Assembly (NCBI GenBank): GCA_009602735.1
Contig: WELA01009360.1
Span: 889,480 to 953,479, forward strand
Origin: Mesotaenium endlicherianum
Taxonomy: Eukaryota; Streptophyta; Zygnematophyceae; Zygnematales; Mesotaeniaceae
Reading direction: 5' to 3'
Length of the DNA: 64,000 bases
A program made the translations under genes and the position numbers. The first letter of the stretch is position 1. Every line of letters begins with the position of its first letter. Shown one piece after another: positions 1 to 9,549 of this stretch. The notes beneath the pieces are model-generated. The model was given only the letters and a program-made list of their open reading frames with translations. It was not told the DNA's origin and ran no database searches.

Positions 1-706
1 CACGAGGAAAGGAACTAGTTGCCATCATACTAGAGAGTGCAGCGGCATATCACTAACAAAGCTTAGGAAAAATACTCAACATTTTGAGTAGCAAGAAACT
101 GCTCACAAATGATGTAGGATGAAAGGCCTTGTCATTACAATCCCGTAGAAATATACAGAAGTGAAAACTGATAAGAAACAAAGAAGTTATGCCTATTTAT
201 AATTTTCTGCCTAAGTGCTCCTCCCTAGGAGGAAGCTACGGATTTTCCTTAGTGTTCGTCAAATCGTCCCTTCCAGCATATTCGTGAGTAAGCCAGATCA
301 GTCTAATCTGACGTGTCGGGCCGATTTGACGTCGACATACATGCATCGACATTACTAGAATATTATATCTTAGACGCGCTAGGCTAAACCGAAACTTCTA
401 GGTAAATCGACCTAGTCGGCACTCTGCGTCAGCCGAACTTACGTGAAGGTTCGAGTTCACACTAACGGGCCAGATCGCTCGACGCTGTCGGTCAATCCGA
501 CGGTCGCGCTCACCACGAATTAAGGACAGTCGTCAACCGATCTCAAAACTAATCAAACTTCGGAAATCCATAACTCTCTCAATACTTGACCAAATTCAAT
601 GAACTGTATATCAAAATGACCACAAAAATGAACTCTACACTACTATTCAATCAAAACATACTTTCATGAAACTAAAAAATGCACTTTATAAACCTATGAC
701 CTTACA
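1..706 (-). repeat. Dispersed repeat R, copy 1 (LTR-like)
   Basis: This stretch matches 8286-8991 over its whole length with only scattered substitutions. It probably began left of the window. Read on the minus strand it starts TGTAAG and has a good TATA box (TATAAATAGG, complement of 191-201), so it looks like a minus-oriented LTR of an otherwise unseen element. No coding sequence is present. The right edge is sharp: homology to the other copy stops after CTTACA at 706. What it belongs to is inferred; the duplication is seen directly. Confidence 0.7.
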
Positions 707-1447
707 ATTGCCCACCAATTTTAGCACCGTGAGAGTGCAAAATAGGGATGGTGCATTAATCTTCAACAACTGGGCAGCTCCCAACCCCAAGTCATTTTGG
801 AAAAGCGAGCTGTGAAAGCTCTAGGATTGACGGCAAGGGACCTGAAAGAGAGTCCTTTCTAGTTGATACCTTCCTCAGGACAAGTCTCAAAGTCTTGTGG
901 GATTACCCGCAAGCCTGTGAAAATCACAATAAATTCAGGGAAACCTGAAGAGGCGTCACTACTCATGGAGTGCACGGTGACGGAGGCAGAGAACTATGAT
1001 GTTCTCTTGGGATTAGAAGCACTAATTCCCTTGGGTATGGTCATTGATCTGCGGAAGCAGAGGGTGACTTACCAGTCAACAGATTGGCAGCCGGCAGGAG
1101 AAATTCTTGTGAAGATGGTTTGCACAAAAGAAGCAAACTACGGTTTGCTAGACTGTTGCGTTAGCGACAGGTATCTAGAAGCCGCCGACAACATCATGAA
1201 GCAAGAAGAGAAGGGCTATACAAACATCAACATGCCAACACCCTTGGTATGGCAACCCCAGATCATGAAGCAGTTGGAAACGGTGAGTAACAGGGATCGC
1301 GGCCCGCAAGAGTTGCTGCCAGTACCCTACCCAGTTACCTCCACTGCAAATCTGATGCCTGGAGTTGAGCCGCTGTCGCAAGGCACTGTCAGAATGGAAG
1401 ATCCTTTTCGCAAAAGGGGAGTAGTGGTGTTGGAACTATTTGCCAGA
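707..1447 (+). pseudogene. D2: fragment of methyltransferase-bearing retroelement (protease region to motif I)
   Basis: An open frame at 863-1447 encodes a retropepsin C-terminal half (YDVLLGLEALIPLG near 995-1036, the usual hydrophobic-hydrophobic-G-x-D/E pattern), then a linker, then GVVVLELFA at about 1417-1444. The last motif is the start of cytosine methyltransferase motif I and lies just like GIVLVELFAGIATGL in element D. The same frame is open upstream (AVKALGLTARDL) across one TAG stop at about 860, where Gln (CAG) is the likely ancestor. The fragment is cut at 1447 by the LTR of element A. Its N-terminal protease aspartate region is degenerate. It is a dead fragment of a relative of D. 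Confidence 0.7.
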
Positions 1448-2165
1448 TGAATTGAATTGTCTTACCAATAGGCGATGAACAATTAATAAAGATCTTATAT
1501 CAGTAAGTAATCTTTATGGGATTTTTCGTTAACTGGTTAAACGGCAAAGGACAACACACTAGCAGTGAATAATACTCGCAAGTCAAATGCAAGTAAACTA
1601 GCATCAATAATGCAATCAGTAAACTCATACATAAGCAAGGTTAGAAGACAGTGCGTATCAATGGCTTCTCGCCTTGGATCCAGATCTCTCTCAGTAAGCT
1701 GTACAAGAGAGCTGGCCTCGTTTCCGAATGCCGAACTCGAGAGCAGTGCCTAGCATATGTACATCGAATGAGATTACTGTTCAACGGTCAGTGCAATGGC
1801 ACCGCCTACCCGGGAGTTAACCACGTTGGTAGGACCTCGGTTAACCAAATCCACCGCCATCTCCCATTATCCCGAATCGCCATTCATCATAGGGATGTCA
1901 TCTCGCCATTCATCTAGCAGATCACACTTGGATGCTCATGGAGGCAGTTTGCTGCTACCGAGTACGGAAGTCAACTGGCTGTCAAAGAATGTGTCAGCAA
2001 GCTGACTTAAGTTGACTTCAGCCTGCTGCTTCCGGCTGAGTCATTAAACTGCTATTAAATATAACGTCCAGCACACTGATTATTAACTAGAGTTCAGCAG
2101 GCTGAACTCAAATAACTATTATATTTAAATGAACATTATATCTACCAATATACTGATTCATTACA
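1448..2165 (-). repeat. 3' LTR of element A (family 1)
   Basis: About 718 bp. On the minus strand it runs from TGTAATGAATC to a CA end, the terminal sequences shared by all family-1 LTRs here. It is followed inward (2166 on) by the complement of the polypurine tract. It contains the conserved block around 1795-1850 (GTTAAC-rich) found in every LTR of this window. The outer flank (CCAGA) does not match the flank of the other A LTR (AATTT), so no target duplication is seen. Confidence 0.9.
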
Positions 2166-2215
2166 ATCCCTCCAACTTAACTTGTTGTCGCCTCGACAAC
2201 ATTAAACCGCAGAAG
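2166..2215 (-). promoter_or_regulatory. Polypurine tract and preceding hairpin of element A
   Basis: Next to the 3' LTR the minus strand reads AAGTTGGAGGGAT, the probable plus-strand primer for reverse transcription. Just upstream of it is the inverted repeat TGTTGTCG-AGG-CGACAACA, an 8-bp stem with a 3-nt loop. The same hairpin plus tract stands before the 3' LTR in T1, C and relic G. Confidence 0.7.
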
Positions 2216-2248
2216 TCTTAAATACTGACTGCCTCTTCAGTCTGTCAC

Positions 2249-2466
2249 CTAGGGGGCCGTTCCTGGGGCTCCAGGATCAGGAGACTGAGATCTGGACCTA
2301 GATCTGGACAGCCCTCTAGGTCTGTCAGCTGGCCTTCTAAAGAACCCTGTTTGCTCTAAAGTTGGACCTCGAGGAGATTGAAGGATGGTAGCCTGCTCTT
2401 CACCCACTTGGGTGTTGATCCCCACATAGACAGGCATTCCAGTATGATGCTGAAATACATTGGCAA
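2249..2466 (-). pseudogene. ORF3 of element A, C-terminal piece
   Basis: This minus-strand frame encodes the last part of family-1 ORF3: MPVYVGINTQ, FFRRPADRPRG and a short Arg-Ser tail ending at a TAG at 2249-2251. It is the continuation of the ORF3 piece at 9550-11037; the two were separated by insertion of element B at GGCAA (2462-2466 and 9550-9554). The join is seen by comparison with the uninterrupted ORF3 of T1. Confidence 0.85.
2462..2466. repeat. Target site duplication of element B, left copy
   Basis: GGCAA stands directly before the 5' LTR of B and again directly after its 3' LTR at 9550-9554. Removing B and one copy restores continuity of ORF3 sequence of element A. A 5-bp duplication is usual for Ty3/gypsy integrases. 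Confidence 0.95.
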
Positions 2467-2969
2467 TGTAGTGATTTGAGTTATTATATATTAGTTTGCA
2501 TATATTTTAATGTTTTCAAATATATTTGGAGTAGTATTGTGTGGATTCAAGTGTGAATAGGTACTCTAGTGACTTGGTTCATGTCCTTTGAACCTTCTAA
2601 GGCATTTTCGAAGTTAGAGGAAAAACCTAGAAGAACTCCACGTGGCAAAAGTCAAATGTGCCATTTTTAGGTCAAAAGGACATGTGTACATTATTTTAGA
2701 AAGAGGTGGCAAGTTTTGGGATGTGTTGGGTGCCAACACATCAACATGCACCTTCTTACAAATTACTTATGCAGCAAGTATATAAGCAAGAGCTAGAACA
2801 TAGAAAAACATTCCAGAATCACTCTTGTACTTGCCAAATTCCAGAAATATTGTAACTATCAAGAAGCCATCTCTCTTTCAAGAAGCTACCACTTGTGTTC
2901 AAAGATCCTTGTCTTGAATAGATAAAGTGTTATATTTGATTAAGTACTTTATCTATCTGTTTCACTACA
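2467..2969 (+). repeat. 5' LTR of element B
   Basis: 503 bp, starting TGTAGTGATTTGAG and ending CACTACA. A TATA box (TATATAAG) lies at 2779-2786, about 190 bp from the 3' end, so R-U5 is of ordinary size. The matching 3' LTR is 9047-9549. Confidence 0.95.
2779..2786 (+). promoter_or_regulatory. TATA box of element B LTR
   Basis: TATATAAG in the 5' LTR, repeated at 9359-9366 in the 3' LTR. Position and sequence fit an RNA polymerase II core promoter that would start the genomic RNA about 30 bp downstream. Confidence 0.6.
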
Positions 2970-2970
2970 G

Positions 2971-2982
2971 TGGTATCGGAGC
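2971..2982 (+). promoter_or_regulatory. Primer-binding site of element B
   Basis: TGGTATCGGAGC begins two bases after the LTR. It is one base different from TGGTATCAGAGC, the complement of the 3' end of plant initiator-Met tRNA, and is the likely minus-strand primer site. Confidence 0.85.
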
Positions 2983-3006
2983 TAGGCACTTTGGTAGCAC
3001 AAGAAG

Positions 3007-4287
3007 ATGGCCGATCCTCAAGACCAACAGCAAGCTTTCGAAGGAAGCCCTTCCACTCCAAGACACCCTCCTCCAGCGCTGATGGGAGAGCCCACTCACG
3101 AAAATCTGCAACAACAAGAAGCACCACAAGGAGGAGTACACCCTCCTCCAGCGCCGATGGGAGAGCCTACTCAAGGAAATCTGCGACAACAAGAAGCACC
3201 ACAAGGAGGAGCGCCGTCAAATCCCGTGGCAGCCGCTATAGCAAAGTTGACCCCACCACAAGGAGTTCCTGCAAATGAGTGGGCAGCCTTCTTAATGACC
3301 GTCCACAACCAAGTGGGCTTGGCCACTTATGAAGCAACCGTGCAAGCGTCAAGAGAAGCTATGGCTGCCATGGTTGCCCCTATTGCGAGCCATGGTCAAA
3401 ATCCAGCCCCGGCTCAAGCGCCTCCACAAGAGCCAACGAGAACAAGGAAACTCATGAAGCTCGGCAAACCCGACACTTTCAACCCCGGGAAAGGTGCCAA
3501 CTTGAATTTATGGCTCTACCAAGTGGAGACGTACCTCGCGTTCCTTGAAGTACCCGAGGAGGACTACGTTCCCTTTGCCGTTACCTTACTTAGAGGAGCA
3601 GCAACATCATGGTGGCGTAACTATCAAGCGGCTATATATCAAGCTATGGCGCACCCCATGCTCGGCCAAGAGCCCCCACCATCATATGCAAGATGGGCAG
3701 ATTTTCGTGAGGCCCTCAAGAAGCAATTCATGCCCATCAATGCGGAGAAGATTGCCCGAGGAAAGCTCCACCATCTCAAGCAAACGACGTCCGTTCAAGA
3801 GTATACATCCAGATTTCACGCCCTCACTCTTGAGATCCCCAACATGTCTCTCGAGGAGAAGATTGACCGCTACATCTTTGGCCTGAAGCCCAAGGTGGCA
3901 AAGGAAGTGGAATTACGCGACTTGACGAACTTCTCAAAGATCATTGAAGTGGCCCAAAAGGTGGATACCTTGGATTTCAAGCACTCCGTGCCTTCATCTT
4001 CACGGGTACCGACGACGCGGGTGTACGCAGCCCCTTCCACATCCGAATCTGGACCCACACCCATGGAAATCGGAGTTATTAAAAGGGACCCCGCGGCTGC
4101 CCGGAAGAGTGGAAGACCCTCCAATGACACTTATGATGCAAGAAACCAGCAAGGAGTGAAAGCAAGACTCTCCCCGGCTGAAAAAGAAGCTCTCATGACG
4201 GCTGGACTATGCTTCTATTGCAAGGAAAAGGGCCATCGTGCACTTTCATGCCCCAAAAAGTTGTCAAAAAACGGACAGCGCCGGTAG
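3007..4287 (+). CDS. gag: Gag of element B
   Basis: A 426-residue open frame beginning at an ATG soon after the primer-binding site. Residues about 20-69 are two tandem 25-residue units rich in Pro and Gln (3064-3138, 3139-3213). The central part is the retrotransposon Gag (capsid) domain, with LWLYQVETYLAFL, AATSWWRNY and FMPINAEKIARGKLHHLKQ as recognisable landmarks. Near the C-terminus is a CCHC zinc knuckle, CFYCKEKGHRALSC, which should bind the RNA. The frame stops at TAG 4285-4287; a -1 slippery heptamer lies 13 bases before the stop and leads into the protease frame. Gag appears intact, unlike the pol of this copy. It would form the cytoplasmic virus-like particle. Confidence 0.9.
   Translation: MADPQDQQQAFEGSPSTPRHPPPALMGEPTHENLQQQEAPQGGVHPPPAPMGEPTQGNLRQQEAPQGGAPSNPVAAAIAKLTPPQGVPANEWAAFLMTVHNQVGLATYEATVQASREAMAAMVAPIASHGQNPAPAQAPPQEPTRTRKLMKLGKPDTFNPGKGANLNLWLYQVETYLAFLEVPEEDYVPFAVTLLRGAATSWWRNYQAAIYQAMAHPMLGQEPPPSYARWADFREALKKQFMPINAEKIARGKLHHLKQTTSVQEYTSRFHALTLEIPNMSLEEKIDRYIFGLKPKVAKEVELRDLTNFSKIIEVAQKVDTLDFKHSVPSSSRVPTTRVYAAPSTSESGPTPMEIGVIKRDPAAARKSGRPSNDTYDARNQQGVKARLSPAEKEALMTAGLCFYCKEKGHRALSCPKKLSKNGQRR
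4266..4272 (+). promoter_or_regulatory. -1 ribosomal frameshift site (A AAA AAC)
   Basis: The heptamer sits in the Gag frame exactly as A-AAA-AAC. Slipping back one base puts the ribosome into the frame reading RTAPVGQEP, which runs straight into the protease. Gag stops five codons later at 4285. This is the canonical layout for gag-pol -1 frameshifting; I have not tested a downstream pseudoknot. Confidence 0.8.
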
Positions 4288-4740
4288 GCCAGGAGCCTAC
4301 CACCCCAAGACCCACTTCACGAGAAGGCAACACGCCAAGTGAGGTGGAGACCCCCGTTGAAGACGACGTTCCAGCCCCAATGAGTTTGAGAGGTTACCTT
4401 GGAGGAGAGAAGGTCCACATCTTGGTGGATAGCGGAGCTCAAGGCAACTTCATTGCTGCAGATTTTGCCACCAAGCACGGTATTACTATGCGAACTCTTG
4501 ACCACGACGAGGAGATTTTGATGCCCGATGGATTCTCCTATACTACCCCCTCCAAGAAGACGTACCCCTTGGCACTCTCTATCAAGTCCTTCAAGGATAG
4601 AGTAGTGTTCTCCCCCATGCAATTGGGCAAGTACGACGTCATCCTAGAGACGCCTTGGTTGACCAAGCACAACCCCCAAGATGATTGTAGGACCGGTACT
4701 ATCAAGATCAAGAATGACATCACTTCACAAAGAAGTATTC
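4272..4740 (+). pseudogene. Protease of element B
   Basis: Read in the -1 frame after the slippery site. The retropepsin active site is VDSGAQGNFIA (about 4423-4455) and the second conserved loop is YDVILETPWL (about 4633-4662), where the usual Gly of ILGTPWL is Glu. The frame continues to a stop at 4911-4913, but from about 4740 onward it reads nonsense while the RT begins in another frame. The region between protease and RT is shorter than usual, which points to a deletion that also shifted the frame. The polyprotein is therefore broken here. Confidence 0.75.
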
Positions 4741-7740
4741 TCCCCGGAATTGCCCAAGGGCTTATTCCCCAAGAGATTCGTAGACCACAAGATAGAGTTG
4801 GAGCCCGGCAGCAAGCCCATCTCTCGGCCTACGTTCAACATGTCATACACGGAGCTAGACGAAGTCAAGAAGCAAATCAAGGAGCTACTGGAGCATGGCT
4901 TCGTTCGACCTAGCAAGTCGCCATTTGGAGCCTCGGTGCTATTTGTCAAGAAGAAAGATGGTACCTTGAGGATGTGTGTGGACTATCGCGCCCTCAACAA
5001 GATCACCATCAAGAATCGATACCCGCTGCCGCGCATGGATGAGCTCATGGACCGGCTGGTTGGAGCCAAGTACTTCACGAAGATTGACTTACGGAGCGGC
5101 TACCACCAGATTCGCATCGCAGAACCGGACATAGAGAAGACAGCTTTCAGGACAAGATATGGACATTTTGAGTTCATGGTCCTGCCATTTGGACCCACCA
5201 ACGCGCCAGCAACTTTCATGACTATGATGAACACCATATTTCAGCCCATGTTGGACAGATTTGTGGTGGTATTCATCGATGACATCCATATCTACAGCAA
5301 GACCCTTGAAGAGCATGCGAGACACTTGAAAGAAGTCCTTGAAGTATTGAAGCAAAACAAGCTATTTGCGAAGGAGTCAAAGTGCGAGTTTGCCAAACAA
5401 GAAGTGGAGTTCCTAGGTCTCCACGTGACTGCTGATGGCATCAAGATAGACCCCAAGAAGACCACGGTGGTGGAGGAATGGCCAACCCCCATGACCAAAA
5501 AAGAACTCCAGTCATTCCTGAGACTTACCAATTGGTACAGAAGATTCATCCAAGGCTTCTCGCACATAGCAGCCCCCCTGACAGATCTACTCAAGAAGGA
5601 CAGGCTATATACATGGACCGAGAAAGAGGAAGAGGCATTTCAAGAGTTAAAGCAAAGATTGACCACATCCCCGGTGCTCACACTCCCAAGTCCAAACCCA
5701 GATTGGCCCTTCCACGTCATCACCGATGCATCTTCCTATGCAATAGGAGCAATCCTGCTTCAAGACCAAGGCAAGGGACTGCAGCCCATCGCCTACGAGT
5801 CAAGGAAGCTAAATCCAGCCGAGCAAAATTATACAACCACGGAGCGAGAGGCATTGGCGATTGTACATGCTTTGAAAGTTTGGCGCTGCTACGTTGAAGG
5901 ACGCAAGGTACTGGTCACCACAGACCACGAGGCGTTAAAGCACCTCCAGACGCAGCCGTATCTCTCAAGGAGACAAGTAAGATGCAGCGGATACTTGCAA
6001 CAATACAACATCACGATTCCGTACCAGCCCGGCAAGACAAACCCGGCTGACCCCCTCTCAAAACTGCAATTAAATGCAGTCATGACATCGCTGAAGACAG
6101 ATTTGGAAGCTCGATTTTCAACCGCCTATGAAAGAGACCCTTACTACAAGAACGGAGAAGCAGCCTTGGACCCATACAAGAAGCAAGAAGGCAATTATTG
6201 GGTGAGGCAAGACACGGGCCAGAGATGTGTTCCTAATGACATAGACCTCCGGCTCTTGCTTCTACGAGAAGCACACGACAACCCTCTTGGAGGACACTTT
6301 GGAATCCTAAGGACCACGGGCGTTCTAGCGAGGACTTATTCTTGGTTAGGCATGTCTAAGCAAGTCAAGGAGTATTGCAAGAGCTCTGACACATGCCAAA
6401 GAATCAAGCCATCATTGCAAAAAGCGGGAGGACTCCTCCAACCACTACCAATTCCCAAAAGACAATGGACGGACATCTCAATGGACCTTATCGTGGACCT
6501 GCCCGTGACACCTCGAGGCCATAATGCTATACTCACGGTGGTGGACAGACTTCCCAAGATGGCTCATTTTATTCCCACGACGACTAAGGCTACAGCGCCA
6601 CAACTTGCAAGACTCATCTTTGACAACATCTTCCGACTCCATGGACTACCATCAAGAATTGTGTCGGATAGAGATCCAAGATTCACAAGCCAATTCCGGA
6701 AAAATATCTTCAAGAACTTGGGTACATCGTTGGATATGTCTACCGCCTACCACCCACAATCAGATGGGCAAATTGAGCGCATGAATTGTACTCTAAAGAC
6801 CTCTCTAAAGGCCTACGTGTCTACTCTGGAGAAAGATTTGGACATGTACTTGACCCCCCTGGAGTTTGCCTACAACAACACGACGCAGGCCTCTACCCAA
6901 GAGTCCCCATTCTTCCTCAACTATGGCTTCCATCCAACCACGCCGCTGAGCTTCACGGTTGGCCATGATGAAGTACCTGCAGCCACAGATTTTATGGTGA
7001 CATTGGAAGCAGCCCTTACAGCAGCGAAGAAAGCTCTACAACACGCGCAAGATGCTCAAGCAAGAGTGGCGAACAGATCCAGAAGAGAAATTACGTACAG
7101 GGTGGGTGACAACGTGTTACTATCGTCCAATAATATTTCTCTAAACAATAGGCCTGCCGGCAGCAAGTTCTCTCCCAAGTATTTGGGACCCTTCAAGATT
7201 ATCCAGCAAGTCAACCCCGTTGCTTTCAAGCTAGAACTTCCCCAGACTATGCACATCGACCCCGTATTCAACGCTTCCCTCTTCAAACCATATGTGCAAC
7301 CCGACGACAAGTTTCCAGGACGTGTGACAACCCCACCAGTCCCAACAAAAGTGGATGATCATTTGGAGTACGATATGGAAGACATAGTGGCTATGAGAAA
7401 TTTTAGGAGACAGCAGCAATACTTGATCAAGTGGAAAGGATATCCAGATTCGGAGAATAGTTGGGTGGCGGCGCACTACCTTGACAAAGTTCAGAGAAAG
7501 TTGAAGCGCTTCCATGCCGCCAACCCCCATCTTGAACCAGCTCCAAGTCTCTTTACTAGATCCCGAAGACTTCAGGGAGGCAGCCTGCCACCATCAAGAA
7601 GCAGCAGAAGACCCCTTGGAGGCAGCCTGCAAGAACAAGAAAGAGGAAAAAATGACATTAGACACTTTTCTCTTCTTGCAGTTTCTGGACAGAAAACTAA
7701 AACTGGCACTGGTGATAGGTTCCTGCATAATAAATACTGA
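4720..7740 (+). pseudogene. pol: RT, RNase H, integrase and chromodomain of element B
   Basis: A long open frame (about 1000 residues). In order: reverse transcriptase ([13 protein letters not shown]; catalytic box reads [12 protein letters not shown], with Phe in place of the usual Tyr), RNase H ([24 protein letters not shown]), integrase with an H2C2 zinc site ([10 protein letters not shown] to SSDTCQRIK) and DDE residues in [16 protein letters not shown] and DGQIERMN, then a chromodomain at about 7360-7490 ([17 protein letters not shown]). The chromodomain is expected to bind methylated histone H3 and steer integration. The frame is open, but it is out of phase with the protease, so it has no normal route of expression. 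The ATG at 4681 is not a genuine start. The C-terminal tail carries two QGGSL/LGGSL repeats. Confidence 0.85.
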
Positions 7741-8280
7741 AAATTTACCTGGCTGTAGCCCATGAGTAGCCGGTCATTTAGAGTCCAAGTTTGCTCAATT
7801 TGGAGCACTGGTGAGAGAGATATGATGCGCTAAGTAGAAGGGGGTCAAGCTGCTGGCATTGTTAGGGCAGAATATGCCTTCTGACATTGTGCCCTCCCCT
7901 GAACTTGGAATGCTCTGAAACTGAAGACTCTGGTAGAACATCTTACATCGCCCAGTTTGAGACTTAGTTTGCAAAATTTGGAGAAGTATAGAAGGACTTA
8001 TGATTCTCAGAAGTTTCTGCACAGATTTGGAGGAGTGCCTACTCTCTCAGCTCTCAACGACACTCCAGATATTAGAATGCTCTCAAATTTGGTGACCCGG
8101 TAGAGTTCTCCGACGCGGTCCGTCTGGCACTCAAATTTTTTAGATTTAGAGCAGTTCTATGGACGCTATGAATTTTGAATTTGTGGCAGATTCTGGGCCA
8201 ACTTGTACAATTTTCTTTATCATCAAGGAGTAGGCTAGCCAATAAGGTGAAAGGGGCAGAGTGCCCTAGTGGAAGCGTAG

Positions 8281-8991
8281 TGACTCACGAGGAACAAAGC
8301 TAGTTGCAATCATACTCAAGAGTGCAGCGGCATATCACTAAGAAAGCTTAGGAAAAATACTCAACATTTTGAGTAGCAAGAAACTGCTCACAAATGGTGT
8401 AGGATGAAAGGCCCTGTCATTACAAACCCGTAGAAATTTACAGAAGTGAAAACTGATAAGAAACAAAGAAGTTATGCCTATTTATAATTTTTTGCCTAAG
8501 TGCTCCTCCCTAGGAGGAAGCTACGGATTTTCCTAAGTGTTCGTCAAATCGTCCCTTCCAGAATATTCGTGAGTAAGCCAGATCAGTCTAATCTGACGTG
8601 TCGGGCCGAATTGACGTCCACATACATGCATCGACATTACTAGAATATTCTATCTTAGACGCGCTAGGCTAAACCGAAACTTCTAGGTAAATCGACCTAG
8701 TCGGCACTCCGCGTCAGCCGAACTTACGTGAAGGTTCGAGTTCATTCTAACGGGCCAGATCGCTCGACGCTGTCGGTCAATTCGACGGTCGCGCTCACCG
8801 CGAATTAAGGACAGTCGTCAACCGACCTCAAAACTAATCAAACTTCGGAAATCCATAACTCTCTCAATACCTGACCACATTCGATGAACTTTATATCAAA
8901 ATGACCACGAAAATGCACTCTACACTACTATACAATCAAAACATACTTTCATGAAACTCAAAAATGCACTTTATAAACCTATGACCTTACA
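8281..8991 (-). repeat. Dispersed repeat R, copy 2
   Basis: Matches 1-706 of the window. On the minus strand it begins TGTAAG, contains TATAAATAGGC (complement of 8476-8486) and could end in CA at 8281, so it may be a minus-oriented solo LTR lying in the 3' region of B. The flanks (CGTAG and TGTGT) do not form a target duplication, so the insertion model is unproven. Confidence 0.6.
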
Positions 8992-9033
8992 TGTGTAAGA
9001 CCTGACTTGACGCGCCGAGACGTCGCTTTTTCT

Positions 9034-9046
9034 GGCGGGGGGGTGG
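9034..9046 (+). promoter_or_regulatory. Polypurine tract of element B
   Basis: GGCGGGGGGGTGG lies directly before the 3' LTR. This is the expected place and composition for the plus-strand primer. Confidence 0.75.
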
Positions 9047-9549
9047 TGTAGTGATTTGAGTTATTATATATTAGTTTGCATATATTTTAATATTTTCAAA
9101 TATATTTGGAGTAGTATTATGTGGATTCGAGTGTGAATAGGTACTCTAGTGACTTGGTTCATGTCCTTTGAACCTTCTAAGGCATTTTCGAAGTTAGAGG
9201 AAAAACCTAGAAAAACTCCACGTGGCAAAAGTCAAATGTGCCATTTTAAGGTCAAAAGGACATGTGTACATTATTCTAGAAAGAGGTGGTAAGTTTTGGG
9301 ATGTGTTGGGTGCCAACACATCAACATGCACCTTCTTAGAAATTACTTATGTAGCAAGTATATAAGCAAGAGCTAGAACACAGAAAAACATTCCAGAATC
9401 ACTCTTGTACTTGCCAAATTCCAGTAATATTTGACCTATCAAGAAGCCATCTCTCTTTCAAGAAGCTACCACTTGTGTTCAAAGATCCTTGTCTTGAATA
9501 GATGAAGTGTTGTATTTGACTAAGTACTTTATCTATCTGTTTCACTACA
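9047..9549 (+). repeat. 3' LTR of element B
   Basis: 503 bp, same ends and same TATA box (9359-9366) as the 5' LTR. It is followed by the target duplication GGCAA at 9550-9554. Confidence 0.95.

Larger units (their letters stand above)
7741..9046 (+). other. 3' untranslated region of element B, containing repeat R
   Basis: No coding sequence of note. 7741-8280 is noncoding and unfamiliar. 8286-8991 is the second copy of repeat R. The last 55 bp are GC-rich and end in a polypurine run. Confidence 0.7.
2467..9549 (+). mobile_element. Element B: chromodomain Ty3/gypsy retrotransposon, full length
   Basis: A complete element of 7083 bp with two 503-bp LTRs, a primer-binding site, gag, protease, RT/RNase H, integrase, chromodomain, a polypurine tract and a perfect 5-bp target duplication. 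By eye the LTRs differ at about 17 positions (some 3-4 percent), so the insertion is not very recent. Gag is open, but the protease and RT frames no longer join and the RT motif reads FIDD, so this copy is probably inactive. It sits in ORF3 of element A and is therefore younger than A. It carries repeat R in its 3' region. Confidence 0.93.
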
